Origin: Colwellia hornerae
GTDB taxonomy: Bacteria; Pseudomonadota; Gammaproteobacteria; Enterobacterales; Alteromonadaceae
Assembly (NCBI RefSeq): GCF_007954355.1
Contig: NZ_VOLR01000002.1
Coordinates: 186,001 to 250,000, forward strand
Reading direction: 5' to 3'
DNA length: 64,000 nucleotides
Below are positions 20,187-30,153 of the stretch, in pieces; the stretch's first letter is position 1; each line of letters opens with the position of its first letter. The notes beneath the pieces are model-generated. The model was not told where the DNA came from. It searched no databases and saw only the letters and a list, made by a program, of their open reading frames with translations. The position numbers were made by a program, and so were the translations under genes.

Positions 20187-20333
20187 AAGTACCTCCTCGG
20201 TACCGTTAGCTTATATTCAGGGCAAGTTTAGGGCCTTGAACTATGAGTCTGTTTCATTTGTACAATAAGTATTTATCACCTCGCTGCTTTGTCTATTTAC
20301 TCTTGGGGTGTTAGCATTTAGCGAGTCCAAAAA

Positions 20334-20789
20334 TCACATATCATCCATCCGATGAGCCGAGTGAACAAGTTTATGACTTTGTTGTGATTGTCTCTCTATT
20401 AAGTCGAGTATATGTTCTTTCACCGTTTGATTTGTCGAGAGATCGACTATTAATAATAACCAATCATTTATTGTCTCGATTATTTCAATATTTATAGCCA
20501 ATATCTCATCGATGCTCAGGATTGTTTGTTGTTTATATTCTATAAATTTTTTTGCAAGTCCGTGCTCAATGTCTTCATCGACCCAACTATCAGTAACTTT
20601 ATGAGATTCGGACTTAATAAGTGTATCAAGATAGTCGTTATTCCCATCTTGTTTATCAATAAGGTAATGGATAAACATCCGCAACCTTTCATCTTTAGTC
20701 TTTTTTAAAAGTTGTTGACAGAAAGTTTCAAACTCTCGATTAACATCTTTAATATGTTGATAAATTTCTTTTATCTGATGAAATCTCAT
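20334..20789 (-). CDS. Uncharacterised all-helical protein, possibly ferritin-like
   Basis: 151 residues with no signal peptide. The pattern is long amphipathic helices with scattered Glu and His. I do not recognise the family. A four-helix ferritin-like or hemerythrin-like fold would fit length and helix content, but the metal-ligand ExxH pattern is not convincing. It lies 77 bp after the cytochrome-FTR1 iron permease gene and 147 bp before the reductase gene on the same strand, so an accessory role in iron handling is suggested by context only. Confidence 0.7.
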   Translation of the reverse strand: MRFHQIKEIYQHIKDVNREFETFCQQLLKKTKDERLRMFIHYLIDKQDGNNDYLDTLIKSESHKVTDSWVDEDIEHGLAKKFIEYKQQTILSIDEILAINIEIIETINDWLLLIVDLSTNQTVKEHILDLIERQSQQSHKLVHSAHRMDDM

Positions 20790-20866
20790 GCTTTTTCCTT
20801 ATTTTATATAGAGTCAATCGCCGTTATTGTTTCTTAATTACTCAGAGTGTTTTTACAACAAGAATA

Positions 20867-22816
20867 TTACCCTGCTCGTCTTTGTTTCAACCAAGGCTTA
20901 AAAAATAACATACTGGAACAAAACAAGATAAAAGCTTGCATCGCTATGCCTTGCCAAGTCGAATTAATGCCTAACCACGCTAAATGAAAGTCAATTGGGA
21001 AACGCGTAATGCTAATAAGCGCAGCTTCTTGCAGCGCTGTTATCGCTTTACCCGCTAAAATAAATGACAAGGCTAACAGTAAATATGTTGTTATTGAGAA
21101 GAATCGCCCTATTGGTAATTTAATAGAATATTTAATCATTAACCAAGCCACGACAACAAGCATAGCGAGTGCTGCCCCAAAACCACTAAAGAGCACAAGT
21201 TGCTGTGAAGAGTTTGTCTGTGTTAACAGTGATTGATAAAAAAGTACCGTCTCAAAAACCTCACGATAAACAGCAATAAATGCTAAGCCCGATATTCCCC
21301 ATAAAGTACCGGCTTTTAAACTTTTATTAATATTTTGTTGAACATAACGTTGCCATTGATCGGCTTGCGTTTTACTGTGCATCCAAAAACCAATATAAAA
21401 TAGCACAATCGCCGCTAACAGCGCGGCAACCCCTTCCATGGTTTCGCGACTAGCACCGCTGATCGTCACTAGTTTTTGTGCCACTAGCCAAGTTAACCCA
21501 CCCGCAATCAAGGCGGCTACCCAGCCAAAGTGAAGATATTTAACCGCTTCTTTTTTATTAGATCGTACCAGTATGGTAAAAAGTGCCAGCACAACCAATA
21601 GCGCCTCTAAGCCCTCTCGTAACAAAATGATAAAGCTGGCGCTAAACAAAGCGGAGTCTGATATGGATGAGTCATTGAGTAAAAATTCAGCTTGTTCTAT
21701 TTGCCGCAAAATTGCAGAAACAGACGCATCAAGGTTAGCCGAGCCTTTATTATTGATAATTTCATTGCGCAAACCTAACAAGTTAGACTCAATCCCTTTG
21801 CGTAACGAACTATCATAAGCGTCGAGGTTATTTTCAACTAGCTCAAATCCATCTAAGTAGGCACTCACCGCAAATTGTTGAGCAAGTATAACGTCATTAT
21901 TCTTGAAAGCGGCCAGTGTCTTTTTAAGTTGGTCACGTGCGATAGTTAATGGCGCTTTAGTTGTGGAAAACAGCACCTCAGGATTAGCCCTAAGCTGTTC
22001 AACAACACCTTTATCCAAATCAGTTTTCGCCCTATACAGTTCGTTAGGGCTATACTGAACAAGCTCAGCAAGTGAAAGATCAAGCGTATTGTTTTTTTGT
22101 TGTTTTTCATCTGCAACAAAAGCCAAACTACCCGTATAAAGTGCTAACGACCAACGTTGTTTTGCCGTTAAATTATTGAATGAAGGCATAGCAGTGTCGT
22201 CAAGCCCACCGGTTATTACATCATATAATCCTAAAATAGAACGATCCAAAGCACGTGTTCTTTCGTTAAAGTTAGTGGGTTGTGGACTTAGTTGGCTTGC
22301 AAGTTCGCCATCGCCTTTCCCTGTTATGCCATGACAACTGGCACAATTATTTTTAAATAATTGTTTTACTGTCGATGGTGAAACTAAAGATGTTGGTAAC
22401 AATAACTGTGGAGAATTTTTTATCAAGACGTTTTTTAATTCACTGGTAAGCCCTTGTATTTCGACAAGTGTTTTTTTCGCTTGTACCGCATAGAGAAGTG
22501 ATTTCGATAACCTGATCATGGCTTGTTCACTCGGTTCTCTCGCCGCTCTTTCAGCAATAATGTTGGAAAAATCAAGCATTTCTTGATACTCACCTTGATC
22601 AACGATTTTGCCATCAGTGATGGCAGAAGTATAATCAACACTAATATATTCTGTGAGTTGTAAAAGTTGACGTAATCCTTCTGTATGGATACTTGCAGAT
22701 GTTTGCGTTGAGATAAGATAACCAATAACAAAAAAAACATGAAAAAACATACGCTTAAATGAGCGCATTGAAAAAGTCATGAAATTTTGAGAATAACGAG
22801 AAAAGTAATAAGTCAT
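20867..22816 (-). CDS. FTR1-family iron permease with N-terminal cytochrome c domain
   Basis: I start at the ATG at 22816 (AGGG six bases upstream); an ATG at 22852 would lie inside the Fur box. That gives 649 residues; a third start at MRSFKRM would give a more typical signal peptide. After the signal segment comes a helical region, a c-type haem motif CASCH at ~158-162, more helical sequence, then a seven-helix FTR1 permease with the iron-binding REGLEALLV (~400-404 for REGLE). FTR1 proteins import ferric iron made by oxidation of Fe2+; the haem domain presumably takes that electron. Expression should be iron-repressed, given the upstream Fur box. Confidence 0.92.
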   Translation of the reverse strand: MTYYFSRYSQNFMTFSMRSFKRMFFHVFFVIGYLISTQTSASIHTEGLRQLLQLTEYISVDYTSAITDGKIVDQGEYQEMLDFSNIIAERAAREPSEQAMIRLSKSLLYAVQAKKTLVEIQGLTSELKNVLIKNSPQLLLPTSLVSPSTVKQLFKNNCASCHGITGKGDGELASQLSPQPTNFNERTRALDRSILGLYDVITGGLDDTAMPSFNNLTAKQRWSLALYTGSLAFVADEKQQKNNTLDLSLAELVQYSPNELYRAKTDLDKGVVEQLRANPEVLFSTTKAPLTIARDQLKKTLAAFKNNDVILAQQFAVSAYLDGFELVENNLDAYDSSLRKGIESNLLGLRNEIINNKGSANLDASVSAILRQIEQAEFLLNDSSISDSALFSASFIILLREGLEALLVVLALFTILVRSNKKEAVKYLHFGWVAALIAGGLTWLVAQKLVTISGASRETMEGVAALLAAIVLFYIGFWMHSKTQADQWQRYVQQNINKSLKAGTLWGISGLAFIAVYREVFETVLFYQSLLTQTNSSQQLVLFSGFGAALAMLVVVAWLMIKYSIKLPIGRFFSITTYLLLALSFILAGKAITALQEAALISITRFPIDFHLAWLGINSTWQGIAMQAFILFCSSMLFFKPWLKQRRAG

Positions 22817-22837
22817 AAATAACCCTATAACGCAATT

Positions 22838-22856
22838 GAGAATGATTCTCATTATA
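22838..22856. promoter_or_regulatory. Fur box upstream of iron permease
   Basis: The 19 bases GAGAATGATTCTCATTATA match the Fur consensus GATAATGATAATCATTATC at 15 of 19 positions and are centred 31 bp upstream of the chosen permease start. Fur with Fe2+ would repress transcription. Confidence 0.85.
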
Positions 22857-23174
22857 CTCTATAGACTGAGAATAGTGTTAAATATTTAGGAAGTTTAATT
22901 ACTATAGTATCGGTTTAAGTTCTAACGGTTAGCGTATTTAACCATTGAATTAAATGTTCGCTTTACATAAAGCGTAAAAATAGTTTATCGACTGATAGAC
23001 TTCCCCCTTTATCACCAATAATTTTCTCAAAGAGATAACAGTAAAGTTTGACCCTAAAGCAGGTCAAGCGTTACTATAATGATGAAGGTGCAGTAAGATT
23101 TAGCTAAAGTAGCTTGGCCAATTTGCTCATCTAGTACTTAAATAACAACATCCATATTTGGGATATTTACACTC
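22857..23174. other. Divergent intergenic region, permease / RecX
   Basis: About 320 bp, AT-rich, with nothing clear beyond the Fur box at its left edge. No small gene seen. Confidence 0.5.
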
Positions 23175-23720
23175 ATGTTGAACGGTTATACGTTCCTTAA
23201 TAAAAGTGATCGTATGTACAAAACTAAAAAAAGTACCAAGCCCCAAGAAATTTCTTACAAACGTGTTCAATCATACATGATGTGGATGATCGAGAGATAC
23301 GGTGATTACTCAGCAAAGTCTTTATTGCAAAAAGCCAATTTATTGTTCAAAGATGATACTCAATATAACCAAACTGCCCTAGATTATTTAATTGAGCATG
23401 AAATTATAGATGATGCCCGTTATGCCAAAAGACTAACGCTTAGTCTTGCCGAAAGTAAAATAGGTCCAAATAAAATAAAAGAGAAACTTTATGCTAAGGG
23501 TTTTCAATCAACAACCATTAATGAGTGTATAAATGAACTTGAAACCTCAGAAGATGACTATTTTGATAAGGCGTTAGCGTTAAAAATAAGGAAATTTGGT
23601 GACGAACCTATTACTGATATAAAGTTGAAGCAAAAAGCTTTACGCCACTTAACGGCAACCAAAGGATTTTCATATGCAATTGCCAATAAAGCGATTACTT
23701 ATAACCCTGAAGAAGAATAA
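23175..23720 (+). CDS. recX: RecX-family regulatory protein
   Basis: 181 residues from ATG 23175; a second ATG at 23214 (MYKTKK) is equally possible as neither has a good ribosome-binding site. The core matches RecX: the YLIEHEIIDDARYA stretch, then KIGPNKIKEKLYAKG, a three-helix tandem repeat. RecX binds RecA filaments and limits recombinase and SOS activity. It is not beside recA here, so it may be a second copy or a moved gene. Confidence 0.8.
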   Translation: MLNGYTFLNKSDRMYKTKKSTKPQEISYKRVQSYMMWMIERYGDYSAKSLLQKANLLFKDDTQYNQTALDYLIEHEIIDDARYAKRLTLSLAESKIGPNKIKEKLYAKGFQSTTINECINELETSEDDYFDKALALKIRKFGDEPITDIKLKQKALRHLTATKGFSYAIANKAITYNPEEE

Positions 23721-23849
23721 GTAGTTTATCATTTGGCTTTATTTAATAAAAAGCAATCAAATAAAGTTAAAACCCTATGCTTATATTCACCGGTAAAAAC
23801 CCAAGCATAGTGCGCGATTAAAATTATTATATTTTCGACCATTTTTTTG

Positions 23850-24617
23850 TTAATAATAATCTAATACTTTTTTAAACTGGCCGTTATTTTTCAAAAAAGA
23901 AATGGCTTGATTGATAAGAGGCAGTAACTTTTCGTGTTCTTTTCTTAATCTAATAACGACATCGCCTTTGGTATGTAAGGAAGCCAGTGTTATGGCAGTA
24001 TTATGTTTTTCAGCCCAATATTGAGCAGCTCTTTCTTCTATAATGGCAACCTTAAAGCGCCCTTTTGCCAACCCTTTGACTAATTCACTTTCAGATAAGA
24101 AGTCAGCGCGGATAAACTTATCATCATCGAAATACGCATAGCCGGCTACCGTACCCACTAATTGTCCATAGGCCATTTCGGGTTGATTGAACTCAGAGGC
24201 CGTACAAGGCAATGTAACAAAATATTCTGTCACTTCAAATAAAGGAACGCTGCTAACATAATCAACACCAATCATTTTATCTTTAAACCAATTTGGGCTA
24301 ACAACATCAAAGTCAATTTGACCTAATTCTAATGCGGTAACCGCACGTTTTACCGGCAAGTAGCTGGTTTCAGTAGGAATGGCGGCTTGTATCATGATGA
24401 GTTCGATTAACTCTATAATAATGCCAGGTTTTTGTTTATTACCACTATAACCAAACGGTACCCAAGCCGTGGTACTGCCTAAATCATATTTTAAAGTACT
24501 AGGAACAGTTTCAGCAAAACTGCAGACAGAGGATCCGAACGTGATTAAAACAGCCATTAAAAACATGACCAGATTACCCGTACATTTCATCTTTGCTATT
24601 ATCATTTGAACATTCAC
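23850..24617 (-). CDS. Periplasmic solute-binding-like protein (SBP family 3)
   Basis: 255 residues from a GTG; an ATG at 24590 (MKCTGN) is the alternative and leaves a cleaner signal peptide (hydrophobic segment then SFA|ET). The mature part fits the family 3 amino-acid-binding fold (PGIIIELIELI, LELGQIDFDVVSP). No transporter genes are adjacent. Many such lone proteins in Alteromonadales are of unknown ligand, so I name the fold only. Confidence 0.75.
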   Translation of the reverse strand: MNVQMIIAKMKCTGNLVMFLMAVLITFGSSVCSFAETVPSTLKYDLGSTTAWVPFGYSGNKQKPGIIIELIELIMIQAAIPTETSYLPVKRAVTALELGQIDFDVVSPNWFKDKMIGVDYVSSVPLFEVTEYFVTLPCTASEFNQPEMAYGQLVGTVAGYAYFDDDKFIRADFLSESELVKGLAKGRFKVAIIEERAAQYWAEKHNTAITLASLHTKGDVVIRLRKEHEKLLPLINQAISFLKNNGQFKKVLDYY

Positions 24618-25154
24618 TATATAAACCCCAGAGAGTTCTCATTTTTTCCTAAGCAGACGGTAAACAACCCAATACCTTTCTTTAACAATAACAGATAAAA
24701 AAGCAAGTTAGCTAATTGCTGTCACTGTTAGTCGATGTTGTCGCACTATTTTTACCAAAATGCAGCCCTTTCAAGTAATTTATTGTCTCACGAGAACAGA
24801 TTAAAAGGATATTATCTATTTTATGTCTTTGTATATTAAAATTTAAATATTATGTGTTAATTTATCAAAGCACAAAAAATTTAAATTTTTGTTATTAAAT
24901 ACCTTACTGCAGCGTTAGTAGCATTGACTATAACATAGCGCGATTCACTGTCTATTTCGCCTGTCAATTTACATAATAATGATATAACGATTATTCATGT
25001 AAACGCTTATCCAAGATGAGTCAGTAAATGCTAGTAAGAAAGAGAGGTGTTATTGTAGATAATATGACCCAGTCCATTATTTTTTGTGACTTGAGTTAAT
25101 ATTTATAATCTTAAAGTATTCTTTGCCGCACGTTTAATTGATAATTAAATATTG
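24618..25154. other. Gene-free AT-rich stretch
   Basis: 537 bp between two solute-binding-like genes on the same strand. Very AT-rich, with short A/T palindromes near 24885 and an imperfect dyad near 24970-24995. I see no gene or strong terminator. Confidence 0.5.
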
Positions 25155-25916
25155 TTAATTTTTCAAATAAGTTAACAATATTTCAGACCATACTTTATTA
25201 TCTTTCATTTTTTGAATAATCAGCTCAATATCTTCAAAAATAGCGCTGTCTTTAGGTAAAACCATCACTTTTCTTACGTACCTGTCATGAGGATTAAGAG
25301 ATAGATGAAATAGATCGCGATTTTTACTTTGCCTGGTAATATAGTCAAATGTAGATTGGCTAATTATCGCACTGTCTATTCTTTTACTGATCAGCATATT
25401 AAGTAATGCCTGTTCACTAATTGTATCGATACGATTTATTCTTTTTTTAGCCACTAGCTCATTAATGCCATAGTAATAGAAGCCACGCACTCCGCCAAAA
25501 GCAATATTTTCTAAAGAGGAAGGATCGCTGTACTCAATCGGTTTATTTTTTAGAGAGATAACTTCATCTTGGTCGGTGAAAACGGTTGAAGTCCATAAAT
25601 ATTTATTCTCTGCTTTGTCTTTAAACCAGATAGGATTAACACCTAATAATACGCCATTTAACTTTTCTTGCTTGATCATATGATCAATGCGTTTGCGCGG
25701 AATAAAGACTGTTTTAAAGCTATATTTTTTACTTTCACTGTTTAAAAAAACAGAGAAATCATAATAAAGCCCTTGTTCATTTTTTAAGTCAGTAATAAAT
25801 GGTGGCTTAAGGTGGTAAACATAGACATTAACAACAATTTTTTCGACGGCTTGAGCAGTGAAAGAACAGCAAAAATAAAAGAATATAATAAGAGTAAGTT
25901 CTTTCGTTACTAACAT
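25155..25916 (-). CDS. Periplasmic solute-binding-like protein, second copy
   Basis: 253 residues with a signal peptide (hydrophobic ~7-20, cleavage near AQA|VE). Same family-3 fold as the protein at 23850-24617 (LKPPFITDL, GLYYDFSVFLN) but clearly diverged, so not a recent duplicate. No transport partners nearby. Ligand unknown. Confidence 0.72.
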   Translation of the reverse strand: MLVTKELTLIIFFYFCCSFTAQAVEKIVVNVYVYHLKPPFITDLKNEQGLYYDFSVFLNSESKKYSFKTVFIPRKRIDHMIKQEKLNGVLLGVNPIWFKDKAENKYLWTSTVFTDQDEVISLKNKPIEYSDPSSLENIAFGGVRGFYYYGINELVAKKRINRIDTISEQALLNMLISKRIDSAIISQSTFDYITRQSKNRDLFHLSLNPHDRYVRKVMVLPKDSAIFEDIELIIQKMKDNKVWSEILLTYLKN

Positions 25917-26117
25917 ATAGGGAAAGCCTTTTTACTTTTTAGTAAAGTCTGGTTTTATTAATAGTAGCACTTGATTTAAGTTAGCTAATAAATATTAAAA
26001 TTGCAGTCAAAAGTGTCAATATCAGAACGCATAAAAATAAAGAAAGCGTAAAGGTAAATATTTCTCTTAGAATTTAGATTATTATCCATATAGATTAAGG
26101 GATATTAAGCGAATATT

Positions 26118-27011
26118 TTACTTTAATGAGGATATTTTATTAAAGTATTCTTTAGTAAATTCGATAAAAGTGCTCAGTTTATTCGACTGATGAATTAATT
26201 GTGGATAAATCATAAAAATCGTCTGCCCTGCTGGCATTTCATTTTCAAGTATAGTAACTAACGTTCCCTCTTTAATCTCTTGATCGACTAAATATTCAGG
26301 CACTCTAATAATACCTTCGCCCTTTAATGCTAATGTTTTCAGCATATGGTTATCGTTTATTTTCAACCAACCATCTACGGGCACTTCAACGTTTAAGAAG
26401 GACCAGGTTAATTGTTCTTGCCCCCTTAAACATTGGTGCGTTTTCAAATCGCTGGGCACCTTTGGTTTACTGTGCTTATCTAAATACTCAACAGAAGCAC
26501 AACAGCAATGTTTATAAGGCAAGATAGCTTTTGCGACCATATTTAAAGGTGGTGAGTTGGTGGCACGAAAAGCCAAGTCAAAATCACTACGATTTAAATC
26601 AAAACGGGTGTAACTGGTGTCGATAGAAAACTCAATGGCAGGATGTAAAGCGCTAAACTTAGAAAAAATGTCGAGTAAAAACCTTTTGGTAAAGAGGCTT
26701 GGCGCTGTAATTTTTATAACACCTTCAATAGCATTGCCTTTATGACCTGCATTTCGCTCTAATTCTAAAACAGAGTGACGAATTTTATTTACACCGATTA
26801 AAACGCTTTCACCTTCTGCGGTTAAACGAACACTTCGTGTCGAGCGGATCAACAAGGCAAAGCCCATTTCCTTTTCCAGTCGGCGAATTTGAGCAGATAA
26901 ATGGCCTCGTGATATTTGCAACTGTTGTGCCGCGACCGTAAAGCTTAAATGACGTGCAACTTCACTAAATAACATTAATCGTTCAAGTTTTTTATGCTCT
27001 TTATTCATCAT
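26118..27011 (-). CDS. LysR-family transcriptional regulator
   Basis: 297 residues: helix-turn-helix at the N-terminus (LSFTVAAQQLQISRGHLSAQ) and an effector domain. Divergent from a short-chain dehydrogenase gene with a 235-bp gap containing two direct copies of TGTTATATA (27029-27037, 27056-27064). The dehydrogenase is the likely target. Confidence 0.88.
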   Translation of the reverse strand: MMNKEHKKLERLMLFSEVARHLSFTVAAQQLQISRGHLSAQIRRLEKEMGFALLIRSTRSVRLTAEGESVLIGVNKIRHSVLELERNAGHKGNAIEGVIKITAPSLFTKRFLLDIFSKFSALHPAIEFSIDTSYTRFDLNRSDFDLAFRATNSPPLNMVAKAILPYKHCCCASVEYLDKHSKPKVPSDLKTHQCLRGQEQLTWSFLNVEVPVDGWLKINDNHMLKTLALKGEGIIRVPEYLVDQEIKEGTLVTILENEMPAGQTIFMIYPQLIHQSNKLSTFIEFTKEYFNKISSLK

Positions 27012-27246
27012 CTGTCGCGCTTATTGTGTGTTATATAAAACAATGAATTTTATTTTGTTATATATTCATTTGCAAATTTTTAGTTAAAAATAGGTAATCA
27101 TGTAATGACCTGCTTTATGTTTGCTTGGCTATGATAAATTTCACCAGCAGACGCTGACGCACTAACTAAAGCATTACAGCACACTGTGGTAAAAAACAAT
27201 AAATCAACACTTTAACTAACCAATTCGAGTAAAAATAGGCATAAAA

Positions 27247-27939
27247 ATGTTAAATATAAAAAATAAATGGGCGCTAGTAACGGGTGCTAGTCGAGGGATC
27301 GGTCTTCGAGTTGCTAAAGAGCTTGCTAAGCAAGGCTGTAAACTCATCATTCATTCTCGACAATTAGCTGGTACTAAAAGTTTACTTGATGAATTAACCG
27401 CAGCGGGTCATGAAGTTTATGCTGTCGCGGCTGAACTGAATTCAACCTCTCAAGTGGAGCACTTAATTACTGAAGTGAAAGCCTTGAGTAATAACCACCT
27501 AGATATACTCTATAATAATGCAGCAATCATGACAAAATATCAGCCGCTCTTTGCCCCGACGGCAGAAGAATATCTAACCAGCTTTATGGTTAATAGTATA
27601 GCACCAGCTAAGCTATGTGATGCTTTTCTTCCAGGCATGCTAGCGCGAAACTGGGGACGTATTGTTAATGTTTCTTCAGGCATTAGTGATCAACCTGAAT
27701 TGATGGCATATAGTTGTTCAAAGGCTGCTCTTGAAAGGTATGTGCGCGATATGATGCCGACGCTATTCGGCACTAACGTATTGATGAACTTACTCGACCC
27801 TGGTTGGTTAAAAACAGATCTTGGCGGCTCCTTAGCCCCTAACGATATAGATTCAGTACTACCCGGGGCACTTATCCCCATATTATTAGAAAAAGAGCAA
27901 GGGAGTGGTCTTTTATTTTGCGCCCAAGATTATGCTTAG
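27247..27939 (+). CDS. Short-chain dehydrogenase/reductase
   Basis: 230 residues. Rossmann motif TGASRGIG near the N-terminus, NNAAI strand-4 motif, catalytic Ser in NVSSG and the YxxxK pair in YSCSK. All family hallmarks are present. The substrate cannot be told. It is followed 122 bp later by a Gfo/Idh/MocA oxidoreductase, and the two may be co-transcribed under the divergent LysR protein. Confidence 0.9.
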   Translation: MLNIKNKWALVTGASRGIGLRVAKELAKQGCKLIIHSRQLAGTKSLLDELTAAGHEVYAVAAELNSTSQVEHLITEVKALSNNHLDILYNNAAIMTKYQPLFAPTAEEYLTSFMVNSIAPAKLCDAFLPGMLARNWGRIVNVSSGISDQPELMAYSCSKAALERYVRDMMPTLFGTNVLMNLLDPGWLKTDLGGSLAPNDIDSVLPGALIPILLEKEQGSGLLFCAQDYA

Positions 27940-28061
27940 TATCTAGTTTTAGTATAAAGAGGCTAATGTCGCTTTCTCAAAATAGCTCGTCTGTGGAGCA
28001 AAGAGCATTAGAACGATGAGAAAATAATTTTTATTTATACCTTTATCTTGAGTAATAGTTA

Positions 28062-29045
28062 ATGAAATCACTGAAAGATAGCAACATACGTTGGGGGATT
28101 ATCGGTTTAGGTAATATAGCCAATAAATTTGCAACAGACTTATTAACGGTGAAAGATGCTGAGCTTTATGCCGTTGCTTCAAGAACACAGCAAAAAGCCA
28201 ATGATTTTGCTGATAAGCATCATGCAACTAAAGCTTACAGCAGTTATAAAGCGCTCGTAAATGATAAAAATATTGACGCCGTTTATATAGCGACTCCACA
28301 TTCAATGCATAAAGAAAATACGCTGTTGTGCTTAGCCAAGGGCATCGCGGTATTATGTGAAAAACCTTTTGCCATGAATACAGATGAAGTAGAAAGTATG
28401 ATTGCTGCTGCAACGGCAAATAATACTCTGCTAATGGAAGGACTGTGGACCTATTTTCTTCCCCATTATAATTTTGTGTTAAATGAACTGATGGCTAAGA
28501 CCTATGGTAATCTGCTTAAAGTTGAAGCAGATTTTGGCTTCACAAGAGAATTTACCCAAGAAGCTAGGCTGTTTAATAAATCATTAGGTGGAGGCAGTCT
28601 TTTAGATATTGGCATTTATCCTATTTTTGCGGCACTGACTACCCTTGGCGTGCCAGAGACAATAACAGCAGATGCAACATTTTTTGCTAATGGCGCCGAC
28701 TCTTCCTGCTCAATGGTCTTTAACTATAAAAATAACGCGGTAGCCTTATTAAAATCGACACTTTTGGCGTCGACGCCCAGTGAAGCGGTCTTTTATTGTC
28801 AACAAGGCAATATTAAAATTAACAGTGGCTTTAATAGCCCTTCAACCGTTACTTTAATAACGGATACAAAAGAAGAACTGATCTCTTTTAATGGCAATAC
28901 ACATGGCTATGATCACCAAATTAACCATTTCAATAAACTGTTACGTCAAGGGAAAAAAGAAAGCCATATCATGACCTTTAACTTTAGTCGCCAGCTTATC
29001 GAGACTTTAGATAGCGTTAGAGCACTTATTAATTTGAAGTATTAA
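28062..29045 (+). CDS. Gfo/Idh/MocA-family oxidoreductase
   Basis: 327 residues. NAD(P)-binding GLGNIANKF near the N-terminus and the CEKPF motif typical of the family; C-terminal alpha/beta domain present. These enzymes act on sugars, inositols and related alcohols. Substrate unknown. Ends ~100 bp before a strong bidirectional terminator. Confidence 0.9.
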   Translation: MKSLKDSNIRWGIIGLGNIANKFATDLLTVKDAELYAVASRTQQKANDFADKHHATKAYSSYKALVNDKNIDAVYIATPHSMHKENTLLCLAKGIAVLCEKPFAMNTDEVESMIAAATANNTLLMEGLWTYFLPHYNFVLNELMAKTYGNLLKVEADFGFTREFTQEARLFNKSLGGGSLLDIGIYPIFAALTTLGVPETITADATFFANGADSSCSMVFNYKNNAVALLKSTLLASTPSEAVFYCQQGNIKINSGFNSPSTVTLITDTKEELISFNGNTHGYDHQINHFNKLLRQGKKESHIMTFNFSRQLIETLDSVRALINLKY

Positions 29046-29117
29046 TTTGAAATGTTGATGGTAGCACTATTAAAGTGATTTTAATGGTATCACCCATTTA
29101 ACGCCAAGCGTCTTAGG

Positions 29118-29145
29118 CAATAAGCAATAAGCAATAAGCAATAAG
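29118..29145. repeat. Heptamer tandem repeat, 4 copies
   Basis: CAATAAG repeated exactly four times, running straight into the left arm of the terminator at 29143. Confidence 0.95.
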
Positions 29146-29190
29146 CCGTTATTATCAATGCATATAACGCGATAATAACGGCTTTATTTT
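29143..29190. terminator. Bidirectional terminator
   Basis: Perfect 14-bp arms AAGCCGTTATTATC (29143-29156) and GATAATAACGGCTT (29171-29184), followed by a T-rich tract on the plus strand. Serves the converging oxidoreductase and OmpA-like genes. Confidence 0.85.
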
Positions 29191-29199
29191 ATTGACGCC

Positions 29200-29868
29200 T
29201 TATGACTGTTCTATCGGTAACAAGGTTATTTCAACACGGCGGTTAAGCTCGCGTCCTGCAGCTGTTTTGTTCGTTACTGCCGGTTGTGTCTCGCCAAAAC
29301 CAACAGTTTCTATACGATCGCTAAGAATTTTTTGTCCGCGAAGATAATTAGCGACAGAGCCAGCTCGGTCTTCAGACAATTTCTGATTATGCTGGGCAGA
29401 GCCACTTGAATCAGTGTGGCCAGAAACAACAATAATTGTTTGGTTATATTCTTCAAGCACCAAAGAAACAGAATCTAATACGCTAGTAAAATTGCTGTTA
29501 ATGTTTGAGCTGTTCGAAGCAAAAGTAATGTTGCCAGGCATAATAAGGTTAATTTTGTCGCCGTCGCGCGCAATACTCACGCCACTGTCGCGCAATTGCT
29601 TACGTAATTTAGCTTCTTGAGTGTCCATATAGTAGCCAATACCACCACCGATTGCGGCGCCACCTGATGCTGCGGCTAAAATACGTTTGTTGCGTGTTCT
29701 GCTGTCTTTGTCTTTATTGTCGATAAAGGCAATTACTGCTGCTAAGCTTGCGCCCGCCGTTGCGCCTATAGCTGTTTTACTGGTTTTACTGTCACCTGTG
29801 TAGGGATCAAATGTTGTACAGGCTTGTAGCAATAATATCGCAGATGCGGTGGTGATTATTTTTTTCAT
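29200..29868 (-). CDS. OmpA-like lipoprotein (YiaD-type)
   Basis: 222 residues. Lipobox LLQACT gives a lipidated Cys at position 16. A glycine-rich region (~30-80, like the glycine-zipper/Omp2 type) is followed by an OmpA peptidoglycan-binding domain (VVSGHTDSSGS, then LSEDRAGSVANYL and NRRVEI). Such proteins tie the outer membrane to the cell wall. It stands alone. Confidence 0.93.
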   Translation of the reverse strand: MKKIITTASAILLLQACTTFDPYTGDSKTSKTAIGATAGASLAAVIAFIDNKDKDSRTRNKRILAAASGGAAIGGGIGYYMDTQEAKLRKQLRDSGVSIARDGDKINLIMPGNITFASNSSNINSNFTSVLDSVSLVLEEYNQTIIVVSGHTDSSGSAQHNQKLSEDRAGSVANYLRGQKILSDRIETVGFGETQPAVTNKTAAGRELNRRVEITLLPIEQS

Positions 29869-29979
29869 GGGGAATTTCCTTTATTGGCCTTATTGCTTAT
29901 TGTACAAAGCTTGGGCTATTAATAAATTACTGCAGGAGCAGTCTTGCCGTTAGTGCTTTTGTCCGTGTATTTTAAGGCA

Positions 29980-30004
29980 CAAAAAAACCCGATGGAGACT
30001 CGGG
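29980..30004 (-). terminator. Orphan intrinsic terminator
   Basis: On the minus strand: CCCGA, 7-base loop, TCGGG, then seven Ts (29981-29987). A textbook shape, yet no minus-strand protein gene precedes it. It may end a small RNA begun within ~150 bp upstream on the minus strand. Confidence 0.75.
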
Positions 30005-30153
30005 CCTGAATATATAACGAAAATACACATATCTAAAACAAAGCTAACTTTATACTTAATATTTATAACATTCAAGCTCCCTAAATTAATTACTGGCGTT
30101 ATATTCACTGAGAAATGTTGTACCAAGAGCGTTAACTACTATATCTTAGCGGC

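Noticed and set aside
27029-27064. TGTTATATA direct repeats as a LysR operator
   Set aside because: Two copies in an AT-rich promoter are easily chance; no dyad symmetry, so not reported as a site.
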